Assembly (NCBI GenBank): GCA_036270875.1
Contig: DATBBR010000050.1
Span: forward strand, 1-64,000
Direction of reading: 5' to 3'
DNA: 64,000 bases
From: Acidimicrobiales bacterium
Lineage (GTDB): Bacteria > Actinomycetota > Acidimicrobiia > Acidimicrobiales > AC-9
The notes beneath the pieces were generated by a model. That model ran no database searches. It was not told where the DNA came from and worked only from the letters and a program-made list of their open reading frames with translations. The translations under genes were made by a program, and so were the position numbers. Below, piece by piece: positions 16,931 through 23,787 of the stretch. Each line of letters begins with the position of its first letter. Position 1 is the first letter of the stretch.

Positions 16931-16969
16931 CGAGGGCTGTGCCGCGGCGCGCCCTGCGGCCGGGGTTCT

Positions 16970-17785
16970 GTGAGCGGGTGCGCACCCCGGCTGCAGACCA
17001 CGGACCGCGGCGAGGGTCCAGTGGTCGTGCTGGTCCACGGCCAGCCCGGGCAGGCGGCCGACTGGCGCGACGTCGCCGGGGCCCTGGAGCCCAGCCACCG
17101 CGTCCTCGTACCTGACCGGCCGGGCTACGGGCGAACGGGCGGCACGGCGATGGGGATGGCGGGCAACGCCGACGCCCTCGGTCGGCTGCTCGACGACAGG
17201 CGCGTCGAGTCGGCAACCGTCGTCGGGCACAGCTTCGGCGGCGGGGTAGCCCTTGCCCTGGCCCTGCGCCGCAGGGAGCTGGTTGGTGGACTGGTGCTGG
17301 TCGGGTCCGTCGGCACCGAAAGCAGCCTCGGGCCGCAGGATCGCGTCCTCGGGCTCCCCGTCCTGGGGGAGAGCCTGGCCTTCGCCGGCTTCCAGGCCTC
17401 GCGGTGGCTGCTTCCCGCCCTGCGCCGGTCTACACGGCTCCCGCCGGCACTGGCGTCCTGGTTGCGGGCAGTGCCCGAGCCGGGGCCGGCTGCGGACGCC
17501 GGCCGAGCCCCGGCTGCGGCGACGTGGCGAAGCTTCGTCATCGAGCAGCGAGCCCTGCTGGCCGAGACCCCGGCGCTCGAGGCCGGGCTGAGCTCGGTCC
17601 GTGCCCCCACCGCCGTCGTCGCCGGACCGCGGGACCGGGTGGTCCCGACCCGGGCTGCGGGTGACCTCGCAGCCGCCATCCCGGGGGCGGAGTTGGTCTG
17701 GGTGCCCGGCGCCGGACATCTCATTCCCCAGGAGGCGCCCGGCGTGCTCGTCGACATCGTGCAGCGCTATGCCTCCCGCAGATGA
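16970..17785 (+). CDS. Alpha/beta hydrolase
   Basis: 271 aa. Canonical fold: VVLVHGQPGQAADW (oxyanion HG), VLVPDRPGYGRT, nucleophile elbow GHSFGGG, catalytic Asp in AGPRDRVV and His in GAGHLIPQEAP. Complete triad, so an active serine hydrolase is expected. The cap region (about residues 120-190) is Pro/Arg/Ala-rich. Substrate unknown; sequence style is close to haloperoxidase/lipase-like members. No signal peptide is visible. It begins with GTG 39 bp after the DMT gene. Confidence 0.88.
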   Translation: MSGCAPRLQTTDRGEGPVVVLVHGQPGQAADWRDVAGALEPSHRVLVPDRPGYGRTGGTAMGMAGNADALGRLLDDRRVESATVVGHSFGGGVALALALRRRELVGGLVLVGSVGTESSLGPQDRVLGLPVLGESLAFAGFQASRWLLPALRRSTRLPPALASWLRAVPEPGPAADAGRAPAAATWRSFVIEQRALLAETPALEAGLSSVRAPTAVVAGPRDRVVPTRAAGDLAAAIPGAELVWVPGAGHLIPQEAPGVLVDIVQRYASRR

Positions 17786-17848
17786 GGCCCTGCCGAGGGA
17801 GATAGGCGTGACTCGGACCGTTGATGGGAACATGGATAACCGGGGTGG

Positions 17849-17922
17849 CCGGCTGGGCCCAGCCGGAAGCGTTGGCAAGCGGAACGACGAGAGTTCGAAT
17901 GCCGGGACCGGGCGAAGCGCCC
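17849..17922 (+). promoter_or_regulatory. Palindrome and hairpin in the 185-nt leader of whiB
   Basis: A perfect 18-bp palindrome, CCGGCTGGGCCCAGCCGG, lies at 17849-17866, and a GGGCG-AAG-CGCCC hairpin at 17910-17922. The region 17786-17970 has no convincing gene. It could be an operator or RNA structure controlling whiB; no known motif was recognised. Confidence 0.4.
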
Positions 17923-17970
17923 GCCCCCGGAGGCATCCCAACCGGGGGGCCAGTCACAGGGGGTTCGGCG

Positions 17971-18300
17971 ATGCCGGTGTGCATCAGAGCTGCGACGCCG
18001 GAGGAGCCAGTGGAGTCGATTCGATGGGCAGTCTGGGACGTGGAGCGGTGGCGTCAGCACGCCGCGTGCCGCGAGGTGGATCCCGAAGTCTTCTTTCCTG
18101 TCGGGGTGACAGGCGTGGCGGTGACAGCCATCGCCGCCGCCAAGGCGATCTGCGCCGACTGCGACGCTCAGTCGGCGTGCTTGGAGTTCGCCCTCACGAC
18201 CAATCAGGAGTACGGCATCTGGGGCGGCACGAGCGAGGAGGAGCGCCGAGACCTCCGGCGCGCTCGCCGGGCCGCTCGACGCCTCCGCCGGGCCTCCTGA
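17971..18300 (+). CDS. WhiB-family iron-sulfur transcriptional regulator
   Basis: 109 aa from ATG 17971; GTG 18010 (96 aa, GGAGGAG 3 nt upstream) is an alternative. Four [4Fe-4S] ligand cysteines: C33, C61, C64 and C70 (spacing 27-2-5), followed by the G[IV]WGG turn (YGIWGGTSEEERR) and a basic RRARRAARRLRR tail that should bind DNA. The first spacing is longer than in many Wbl proteins because of an Ala/Val-rich insertion. The class is specific to actinobacteria and their phages and acts with the primary sigma factor. Which of WhiB1-7 it matches is not clear. Confidence 0.92.
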   Translation: MPVCIRAATPEEPVESIRWAVWDVERWRQHAACREVDPEVFFPVGVTGVAVTAIAAAKAICADCDAQSACLEFALTTNQEYGIWGGTSEEERRDLRRARRAARRLRRAS

Positions 18301-18432
18301 GGCGGTCGTCGCCGCTGGCGGCCCCCGACCGTGGCGCGGCCCGCTGGCCGATCCCCGAGGGCGTGAGGGAAGGCTGAGGCCGGCCGTGTCCGTAGATCAG
18401 GGCCGAGCGCCTGTCCACCGGGCGAGGGCGGC

Positions 18433-19743
18433 GTGACCGGCGAGATGGTCGCCGGCCGGTACCGGATGGGCCATCCGCTCGGCAGCGGCGGTATGGCCGA
18501 GGTGTACGACGCCATGGACGAGCGGCTGGAGCGGCCGGTCGCCATCAAGCTGCTGCGGGCCGACCTGAGCGGGGACCCGGGGCTCCGCCGCCGGTTCGAG
18601 GTCGAGGCCCGTTCTGCCGCTCGCCTGGTGCATCCCAACGTCGTCGGAGTGTTCGACACCGGAGAGCTGGGCGACAGGCCCTACATCGTGATGGAGCGTC
18701 TTCCTGGTTCCACCCTCGCCGACCGTCTCCGGGATGGGCCGATGGACGAACCGGGGACCCGTCGCCTCGCTTCGGAGGTGCTCGGCGCCCTCGCCGCCGC
18801 TCACGCCGCGGGCATCGTCCATCGTGACGTCAAGCCGTCGAACATCCTGTGGGCGCGCGACGGCTCCGTCAAGGTCGCCGACTTCGGTATCGCCAAGGGC
18901 CTGGAGCCTCTCCTCGACACCCAGAGCGGCGACATCACCGGGACCAACCTCGTCATCGGCACTCCCGCCTATCTGGCCCCCGAGCGCCTCGCTGGCGAGC
19001 GGGCAACGCCAAGTTCGGACCTCTGGTCCCTCGGGGCGGTGCTGTACGAAGCCCTGGCGGGAATGCGTCCCTTCTCTCGTGCGACGGCGCTCGTGCAGGA
19101 CCCCGAACGGCCCGAGCCGGTCCCCCTCGAGGTGCGCAGGCCCGGTGTCGACCCGCGGCTGGCGGCCGCGATCGATCGGGCCCTGGCCCGGCTTCCTAGT
19201 CAGCGCTTCGCCTCGGCCGCCGAGATGGCGACCGCCGCCGGAGTGAGCTTGGCCGGCGCGTCTGCCCTGGCCGCGGGCACCGATCCGGCCACCACCAGGC
19301 TGGAGACCGAGCCCGTGGGACCGACCGCGATCATGGGAGGGCGGACCGCGGTGCTCGGTGGTGACGAGGGCGGCGAGCCCCCCGTGGCCCCACCCGGCCC
19401 ACCGACGGGTGGGGATGAGCGGGCCCGTCGTCTGCGCGCCGCCGCCTTGCTCGCGGTGGTCCTTGTTGCGCTGGCCGCCATCGGCATCGCCCTTGTCGTC
19501 AGCAATACCGGCGGCTCGACGCCCACGACCACGACGACCTCGGTGCCAGCCACGACCGCGGTGACCCGCCCGCCCACGACCCGGCCCCCGGTGACGACGG
19601 CGCCACCGACGACCACGACGACGTCGCCCACGACCACCAGCTCGTCGAGCACGACGACGTCGTCGACCACATCGACCACGAGCGGGGTCCTTGGGCGAGT
19701 GGGCGGTCGTGACAACAAGGGCGTCAAGGCAGCTGAACGTTGA
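18433..19743 (+). CDS. Transmembrane Ser/Thr protein kinase (PknB-type catalytic domain)
   Basis: 436 aa from GTG 18433 (ATG 18445 possible). Hanks kinase residues 1-270: Gly-rich loop GSGGMAEVYDA, VAIKLL lysine, HRDVKPSN catalytic loop, ADFGIAKG, then GTPAYLAPE. One membrane helix near residues 337-360. The extracytoplasmic tail is not a set of PASTA domains but about 70 residues of Thr/Pro/Ser low complexity, likely O-glycosylated or a cell-wall spacer (inference). Activation-loop Thr residues are present. It lies upstream of the radical SAM cassette, separated by its own promoter. Confidence 0.93.
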   Translation: MTGEMVAGRYRMGHPLGSGGMAEVYDAMDERLERPVAIKLLRADLSGDPGLRRRFEVEARSAARLVHPNVVGVFDTGELGDRPYIVMERLPGSTLADRLRDGPMDEPGTRRLASEVLGALAAAHAAGIVHRDVKPSNILWARDGSVKVADFGIAKGLEPLLDTQSGDITGTNLVIGTPAYLAPERLAGERATPSSDLWSLGAVLYEALAGMRPFSRATALVQDPERPEPVPLEVRRPGVDPRLAAAIDRALARLPSQRFASAAEMATAAGVSLAGASALAAGTDPATTRLETEPVGPTAIMGGRTAVLGGDEGGEPPVAPPGPPTGGDERARRLRAAALLAVVLVALAAIGIALVVSNTGGSTPTTTTTSVPATTAVTRPPTTRPPVTTAPPTTTTTSPTTTSSSSTTTSSTTSTTSGVLGRVGGRDNKGVKAAER

Positions 19744-19777
19744 GTCTTTTCATCGCCAGACCAAACCGCGGAAAAGG

Positions 19778-19806
19778 TTGCATGGGACCCCACCGTTGCT
19801 TAGCAT
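19778..19806 (+). promoter_or_regulatory. Promoter of the radical SAM cassette (TTGCAT - 17 bp - TAGCAT)
   Basis: TTGCAT at 19778-19783 and TAGCAT at 19801-19806, with ideal 17-bp spacing. The expected transcript starts near 19813, leaving about 55 nt before the short leader ORF. Confidence 0.55.
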
Positions 19807-19867
19807 CTGGGCCTCCCATTCCGTGGCGTCGGTGGGCACCGGGGGATCAAGGGAGACGAGGGGGGAA

Positions 19868-19900
19868 ATGGCGGACCGGCGGCGCTTGGGGGTTCGATGA
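19868..19900 (+). CDS. Possible 10-codon leader peptide coupled to the radical SAM gene
   Basis: ATG 19868 preceded by a purine-rich GAGGGGGGAA; encodes MADRRRLGVR and stops at a TGA (19898-19900) overlapping the radical SAM ATG (ATGA). The radical SAM start has no separate Shine-Dalgarno, so translation of this mini-ORF may deliver ribosomes to it. Too short to test by composition. Confidence 0.35.
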   Translation: MADRRRLGVR

Positions 19901-21135
19901 CCGTAGAGCTGCGTCCCACGGGTGTGGCTTGCAACATCCAGTGCCAGTACTGCTACCAGAACCCGATACGCGACGCGGACAACATCCCGCGCTCCTATGA
20001 CCTGGAGGCCATGAAGGCGGCGGTCGAGCGAGAGGGTGGACCGTTCACGGTCTTCGGTGGGGAACCTCTGCTGGTGCCGGAGGAGGACCTCGAGACGCTC
20101 TGGGCGTGGGGACTCGAGCGGTACGGCACGAATGGGATCCAGACCAACGGCGTGCTGATCAACGACAACCACGTCCGAATGTTCGAGAGGTACAAGGTCC
20201 AGGTCGGTATCTCCATCGACGGTCCAGGAGAGCTCAATGACGTGCGGTGGGCCGGCAGCCTCGAGCGCACGAGGGAGGACACGGCCAAGACCGAGGCTGC
20301 CATCGAGCGACTGTGCCGCGAGGGAATTCCCCCGAGCCTGATCGTCACCCTGCATCGGGGCAACGCCACGGCGGACAAGCTGCCGGTGCTGCACGACTGG
20401 TTCCGCCGGCTGGAGGCCATGGGGATCACGTCGGCCCGCCTGCACGACCTCGAGGTCGAAGGTGACGACATCGGCTCGGCCTACGCCTTGTCCCACGAGG
20501 AGAACATCGCCGCCTTTTTGGGCTTCGCCGCCCTGGAGGCAGAGCTCTCCGCCATGCGCTTCGATGTGTTCGACGACATGCGCAACCTGCTGTCGGGCAA
20601 CGACGACCAGTCGACGTGTGTGTGGAACGCGTGCGATCCCTACACGACCAGGGCCGTGCGCGGGGTCGAGGGCACCGGTCAGTCATCCAACTGCGGGCGC
20701 ACCAACAAGGACGGCATCGACTTCGTGAAGGCACCGGTCGAGGGGTTCGAGCGTTACATTGCCCTCTACCACACGCCCCAGGAGCACGGGGGCTGCGCAG
20801 GCTGCCGGTTCTTCATCATGTGCAAGGGCCAGTGCCCTGGTACCTCCATCGACGGCGACTGGCGCAACCGGACCCGAGACTGTGACTTGTGGAAGGGCCT
20901 GTTCCGCCATCTCGAGGACAAGATGCTCGATGACGGCCAGCAGCCGCTGTCCGCCAGCCCGGAGCGTCGCCAGATCGAGAGCGCGTTCCTCGAGCTCTGG
21001 AGTGCTGGCCAGTCCTTTACCATCGCCGGCGCCCGTCGCTGGATCAGCGAGGGAAGAGACCTGGCGGCGGTGTCCGCCGGCGGCGGGAGCCACGGCGACA
21101 TCCCCCACGGCGACAGCCCGCACGGCGATGGCTGA
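19897..21135 (+). CDS. Radical SAM/SPASM-domain enzyme with an HGD-repeat tail
   Basis: 412 aa. The N terminus has the radical SAM signature C12-x3-C16-x2-C19 (CNIQCQYCYQ) in the form LxPTxxCN, plus FGGEPLL (SAM-binding GGE) and a GISIDGPGELND strand. The C-terminal region carries eight further cysteines (241, 246, 266, 300, 303, 309, 313, 329) in SPASM style (GGCAGCRFFIMCKGQCPG), expected to bind two auxiliary 4Fe-4S clusters as in peptide-modifying maturases. The protein ends in HGDIPHGDSPHGDG, the same five-residue His-x-Asp period as the lipoprotein at 22894-23373. No RRE domain is seen. A role in modifying that repeat protein is inference; I do not recognise a named subfamily. Confidence 0.9.
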   Translation: MTVELRPTGVACNIQCQYCYQNPIRDADNIPRSYDLEAMKAAVEREGGPFTVFGGEPLLVPEEDLETLWAWGLERYGTNGIQTNGVLINDNHVRMFERYKVQVGISIDGPGELNDVRWAGSLERTREDTAKTEAAIERLCREGIPPSLIVTLHRGNATADKLPVLHDWFRRLEAMGITSARLHDLEVEGDDIGSAYALSHEENIAAFLGFAALEAELSAMRFDVFDDMRNLLSGNDDQSTCVWNACDPYTTRAVRGVEGTGQSSNCGRTNKDGIDFVKAPVEGFERYIALYHTPQEHGGCAGCRFFIMCKGQCPGTSIDGDWRNRTRDCDLWKGLFRHLEDKMLDDGQQPLSASPERRQIESAFLELWSAGQSFTIAGARRWISEGRDLAAVSAGGGSHGDIPHGDSPHGDG

Positions 21136-22696
21136 GACCCTGACCACGCCCGAGGGCGCCGATCCCCTCGGCGCCGATCCCAGCGCCGCGCATCCGCCAG
21201 CAGAGATGGAGCGTCTCGACTTCACCCTGCCTGACTTCACCCGCCTGGCCTGGGTGAACGATGGGGCTGAGCGGGTGTGGCAGCCGCGCCTCCAGCGCAT
21301 CGCCACGGCGTGGGCCGAGACCGAGTGGCGCGCCGTGCTGGCGGGGGTGCGCTCCTGCTCGGTGACCATGGCCTCGCCAGAGGAGTTCCTCTCCATGGGG
21401 GCCGCCTGGGCCGAGGAGGGCCTCAACGCGCTGCCGGTGGAGATGACGGGTGTCTCGGGCCAGCCCTATTCGGCCACCGGCGTCCCATTCGAGGCGGGCC
21501 AGCCGTTCGTGTTCCGCTTCGTGGTGGGCCGTCCTGGTGATGTTGCGTCGTTCAAGGCCGCTTGGGATGCCGGCGATCAGGAGGCCATCGGGGACCACCT
21601 GGGCTATCCATCCTGCTGTCGGGAGTTCTTCCGGCGGGTGTGGGTCGACGACGGCATGGTCGACACCACGTGGCCCATGGCCGCGGCGACGGCCGGCGCT
21701 GCCGCGGGGACGACGACCATCGAGGTGAGCGGCCCACCGGAGGCGAACATCTTGTGGCGCTGGATGGGCGTCCGGGCCGTGCCCCACCTTCCGTGCCGCC
21801 TCGACTGTCCCGCCACGGTCGACCTTGGTGCACGTCTCATCGAGGTCGGCCGCAAGGCTGGGTTCACCGAGGAGATGGACTGGCTGACCGAGATCCTCTC
21901 CTGGTCGGTGGAGTGGTCGGCCCTCCACGGCATCGCCCAGGTCAAGACACCGGTGCTCAAGGTGTCCACCCGCACCGACGCGACTACGCGACCCTACGTG
22001 GTGCGGCGTCGGGGCACCGTCCACCCTGCCGAGGGCGTGCGAGGTCTCGCGTTCCCGTTCGAGGTGCCGGTGAGGCTTCGCTTGACCGAGAGCCGTGGCT
22101 TTCGCCGGGGCTTGGAGAACGCTGTCCGCCTCCACCCCCGGCCCCAGTGGTACGCGACCGACAACGGCTTCTCGTCCGTCGGGGCCATGCACGACGCCCA
22201 CCGCCCGATCGTCGAAGCCGCTGTCGCCGCCCTCGGGCAACACGGGGGCAACGTCATCGATCTCGGTTGCGGCAACGGGGCCCTGCTGGAGCGGCTGGCC
22301 TCCGCCGCTGCCGGCGTGGTCCCCTTCGGCGTCGAGGTCGACCCCCTGCGGATCGAGCACGCCCGTCAGCTTCACGGCGGCCATAGCGACAACTTCGTGA
22401 GCGGCGACATGTTCGACAGCGATGAGCTCTGGGTCGAGGGGCGGCGCTACGCGCTGGCGATTCTGATGCCGGGCCGACTGTTGGAGACCGACGAGCGGCG
22501 CGCCGCCGCGCTGCAGGAGCGGCTTCGTGGGCGCTGCGACAAGGTGCTCGTCTATGCCTACGGCGACTGGCTCACTCGGGCCGGCGACCTCGCCAGCCTC
22601 GCCAGGGAGGCCGGTTTCACCGTCGCCGGGTCTGGGGGCCAGGAGGCCGCACTCGTTGACATGGACGCATCTCGTCCGGGGGGGACCAATGGCTGA
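21128..22696 (+). CDS. Cys-rich N-terminal domain fused to a SAM-dependent methyltransferase
   Basis: 522 aa; ATG 21128 overlaps the radical SAM stop, so the two are coupled. Residues about 30-270 form an unrecognised domain with adjacent cysteines C163-C164 in LGYPSCCREFF and a C223-x3-C227 pair in HLPCRLDCPA; the YPxCC pattern recalls DUF483-type proteins (from memory, unverified). Residues about 330-500 are a class I methyltransferase with motif I VIDLGCGNG (376-384) and an acidic GVEVD after strand 2. It could methylate the same substrate as the radical SAM enzyme, or supply metal or sulfur handling through the Cys domain (inference). Confidence 0.75.
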   Translation: MAETLTTPEGADPLGADPSAAHPPAEMERLDFTLPDFTRLAWVNDGAERVWQPRLQRIATAWAETEWRAVLAGVRSCSVTMASPEEFLSMGAAWAEEGLNALPVEMTGVSGQPYSATGVPFEAGQPFVFRFVVGRPGDVASFKAAWDAGDQEAIGDHLGYPSCCREFFRRVWVDDGMVDTTWPMAAATAGAAAGTTTIEVSGPPEANILWRWMGVRAVPHLPCRLDCPATVDLGARLIEVGRKAGFTEEMDWLTEILSWSVEWSALHGIAQVKTPVLKVSTRTDATTRPYVVRRRGTVHPAEGVRGLAFPFEVPVRLRLTESRGFRRGLENAVRLHPRPQWYATDNGFSSVGAMHDAHRPIVEAAVAALGQHGGNVIDLGCGNGALLERLASAAAGVVPFGVEVDPLRIEHARQLHGGHSDNFVSGDMFDSDELWVEGRRYALAILMPGRLLETDERRAAALQERLRGRCDKVLVYAYGDWLTRAGDLASLAREAGFTVAGSGGQEAALVDMDASRPGGTNG

Positions 22697-22754
22697 CAAG
22701 GATCGGGACGAGGCCACGGGCTCGTCGTCGGACGACGAAGGGCGGGCGCGTTGA
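22689..22754 (+). CDS. Possible 21-aa peptide overlapping the methyltransferase stop
   Basis: ATG 22689 overlaps the TGA of the methyltransferase gene (ATGGCTGA). It encodes a very hydrophilic 21-residue peptide of Asp, Glu, Arg, Lys and Ser starting MADKDRDEATG. Coupling makes translation plausible; there is no recognisable family. It could be a chance ORF or a small precursor or accessory peptide of the cassette. Confidence 0.3.
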   Translation: MADKDRDEATGSSSDDEGRAR

Positions 22755-22797
22755 GCGAAGTCAACGCCTCGTGGTGGCCATGGCGTCACGTCGGTCC

Positions 22798-22826
22798 TTG
22801 CCGAGCACGACCCTGCTGCGTATCAT
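22798..22826 (+). promoter_or_regulatory. Promoter of the HxD-repeat lipoprotein gene (TTGCCG - 17 bp - TATCAT)
   Basis: TTGCCG at 22798-22803 and TATCAT at 22821-22826 with 17-bp spacing. This gives the lipoprotein gene its own transcript in addition to any readthrough. Leader of about 60 nt to ATG 22894. Confidence 0.55.
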
Positions 22827-22893
22827 CCCGTCACAGCCGTCGGGCGGTTGAGTGGCGAAGTTGGCGGGCGGAACTGGCGGGAGGAGTCGGCGG

Positions 22894-23373
22894 ATGAGTC
22901 CAGAGGATCGCGACGAACGTCAGCGCCAGTTCTCACGGCGGGAGATCCTGCGCGCCGGCATGGCCATGCCCGCCGTGCTGGCGGTGCCGGCATTGGCCGC
23001 TGCGTGCGGCGGCGGCGGCTCAACCAGCGCCGCGGGCCACGGGGACCACAGCGACTCGGGCAACCACGCCGATCACGCCGACCACAGCGACACGAGCCAC
23101 AACGACACGTCGCACAGCGACTCAGCCCACACCGACAGCGCCCACACCGACAAAGGGCACACCGACCACGCGGACACCACCCACAACGACACCAGCCACG
23201 GCGACACGACCCATACCGACACGGCGCACACGGACACATTGCACAAGGACTTCGTGCATTTCGACCAGGGTCACTTCGACCACGTTCTGCACAACGACAC
23301 CCCGTTCTCCGACGTGCACAACGACCTCCACAAGGACTTCGTCCACAAGGACGCGATCCACCCCAATCCCTGA
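22894..23373 (+). CDS. Tat-exported lipoprotein consisting of His-x-Asp pentapeptide repeats
   Basis: 159 aa from ATG 22894 (GGAGGAG 7 nt upstream; a GTG at 22852 is in frame but less likely). A twin-arginine signal (FSRREILRAG) and hydrophobic core end in a lipobox LAAAC with Cys38 as the lipidation site. The mature part is almost pure repeat: 22 HxD motifs and 24 histidines from residue 49 to 156, mostly with a five-residue period (HTDSA, HNDTS, HGDTT, HKDFV). Late repeats carry bulky residues (F, V, L). Tat export implies folding or cofactor/modification in the cytoplasm first. Candidate roles: substrate of the upstream radical SAM/methyltransferase pair, or surface metal (Zn, Ni, Cu, Fe) binding. 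Both are inference. Confidence 0.85.
   Translation: MSPEDRDERQRQFSRREILRAGMAMPAVLAVPALAAACGGGGSTSAAGHGDHSDSGNHADHADHSDTSHNDTSHSDSAHTDSAHTDKGHTDHADTTHNDTSHGDTTHTDTAHTDTLHKDFVHFDQGHFDHVLHNDTPFSDVHNDLHKDFVHKDAIHPNP
23038..23361 (+). repeat. 15-bp-period tandem repeat encoding HxDxx
   Basis: From His49 to His156 of the lipoprotein. The most regular run is 23083-23280 (His64 to Asp129), interrupted by one three-residue insertion (H92-A-D). CAC and GAC codons are fixed at the His and Asp positions, while the x positions vary among A, S, N, T, G, K, F. Confidence 0.9.
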
Positions 23374-23406
23374 GGGGTAGCCGGAGGCGGGGACGCCGGC
23401 GCTGGA

Positions 23407-23775
23407 CTACTTGAACCAGATGCGCTGGTACTCGCGGCTCTGCGGGTGCAGGAGCAGCGCCACCAGTGCGATCTGGAAGATGATGCCGATCACTCCCAGC
23501 CCGAGCACGACGCTGGCGCCGGCGACGATGGCGAGGATGAGCAGCACCAACGGAAGAAACGCCGCCGCCACCCCGACGATGTAGCCCCACTTCCGCTCGT
23601 TGGCGATCCCGTAGCCGCCGGCGATCTCAGCGGCGATGATGACGATCCCGAACAGACCCGCCGCCCCGCCGATGATGAGGCTGAGCAGGCCGAGCGCGGC
23701 GTTGACGTAGAGCAGCATCACGCCGATCTGCAGCGTCTGCGGCTGGGTTTGGTTCAGCCACCGGCGACCCTCCAT
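23407..23775 (-). CDS. Small four-helix membrane protein of unknown function
   Basis: 122 aa with about four hydrophobic helices (residues 17-45, 46-60, 64-85, 88-110), Gly/Ala/Ile/Val-rich and typical of uncharacterised actinobacterial inner-membrane proteins. The polar ends are LNQTQPQTLQ at the N terminus and HPQSREYQRIWFK at the C terminus. It lies 9 bp downstream of rlmN on the same strand and convergent with the HxD lipoprotein. No functional motif is visible. Confidence 0.75.
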   Translation of the reverse strand: MEGRRWLNQTQPQTLQIGVMLLYVNAALGLLSLIIGGAAGLFGIVIIAAEIAGGYGIANERKWGYIVGVAAAFLPLVLLILAIVAGASVVLGLGVIGIIFQIALVALLLHPQSREYQRIWFK

Positions 23776-23781
23776 GGCCGC

Positions 23782-23787
23782 AGGCTA
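23782..23787 (-). promoter_or_regulatory. Possible -10 (TAGCCT) before the gene starting at 23775
   Basis: TAGCCT ends 6 nt before the ATG, but its TAG is also the rlmN stop codon, so it may be coincidence. Confidence 0.3.

Noticed and set aside
16034..17941. Long upstream extension of the deacetylase frame (883 aa in total)
   Set aside because: It runs antisense through the DMT and hydrolase genes; the CE4 protein begins naturally at ATG 16033 with a box 8 nt upstream.
19200..19793. Val-rich frame antisense to the kinase tail
   Set aside because: Complement of the Thr codon repeats (ACC/ACG read as GGT/CGT/GTG), not a gene.
23038..23361. CRISPR-like array
   Set aside because: The 15-bp-period repeats are in frame, encode HxD units and have no spacers.
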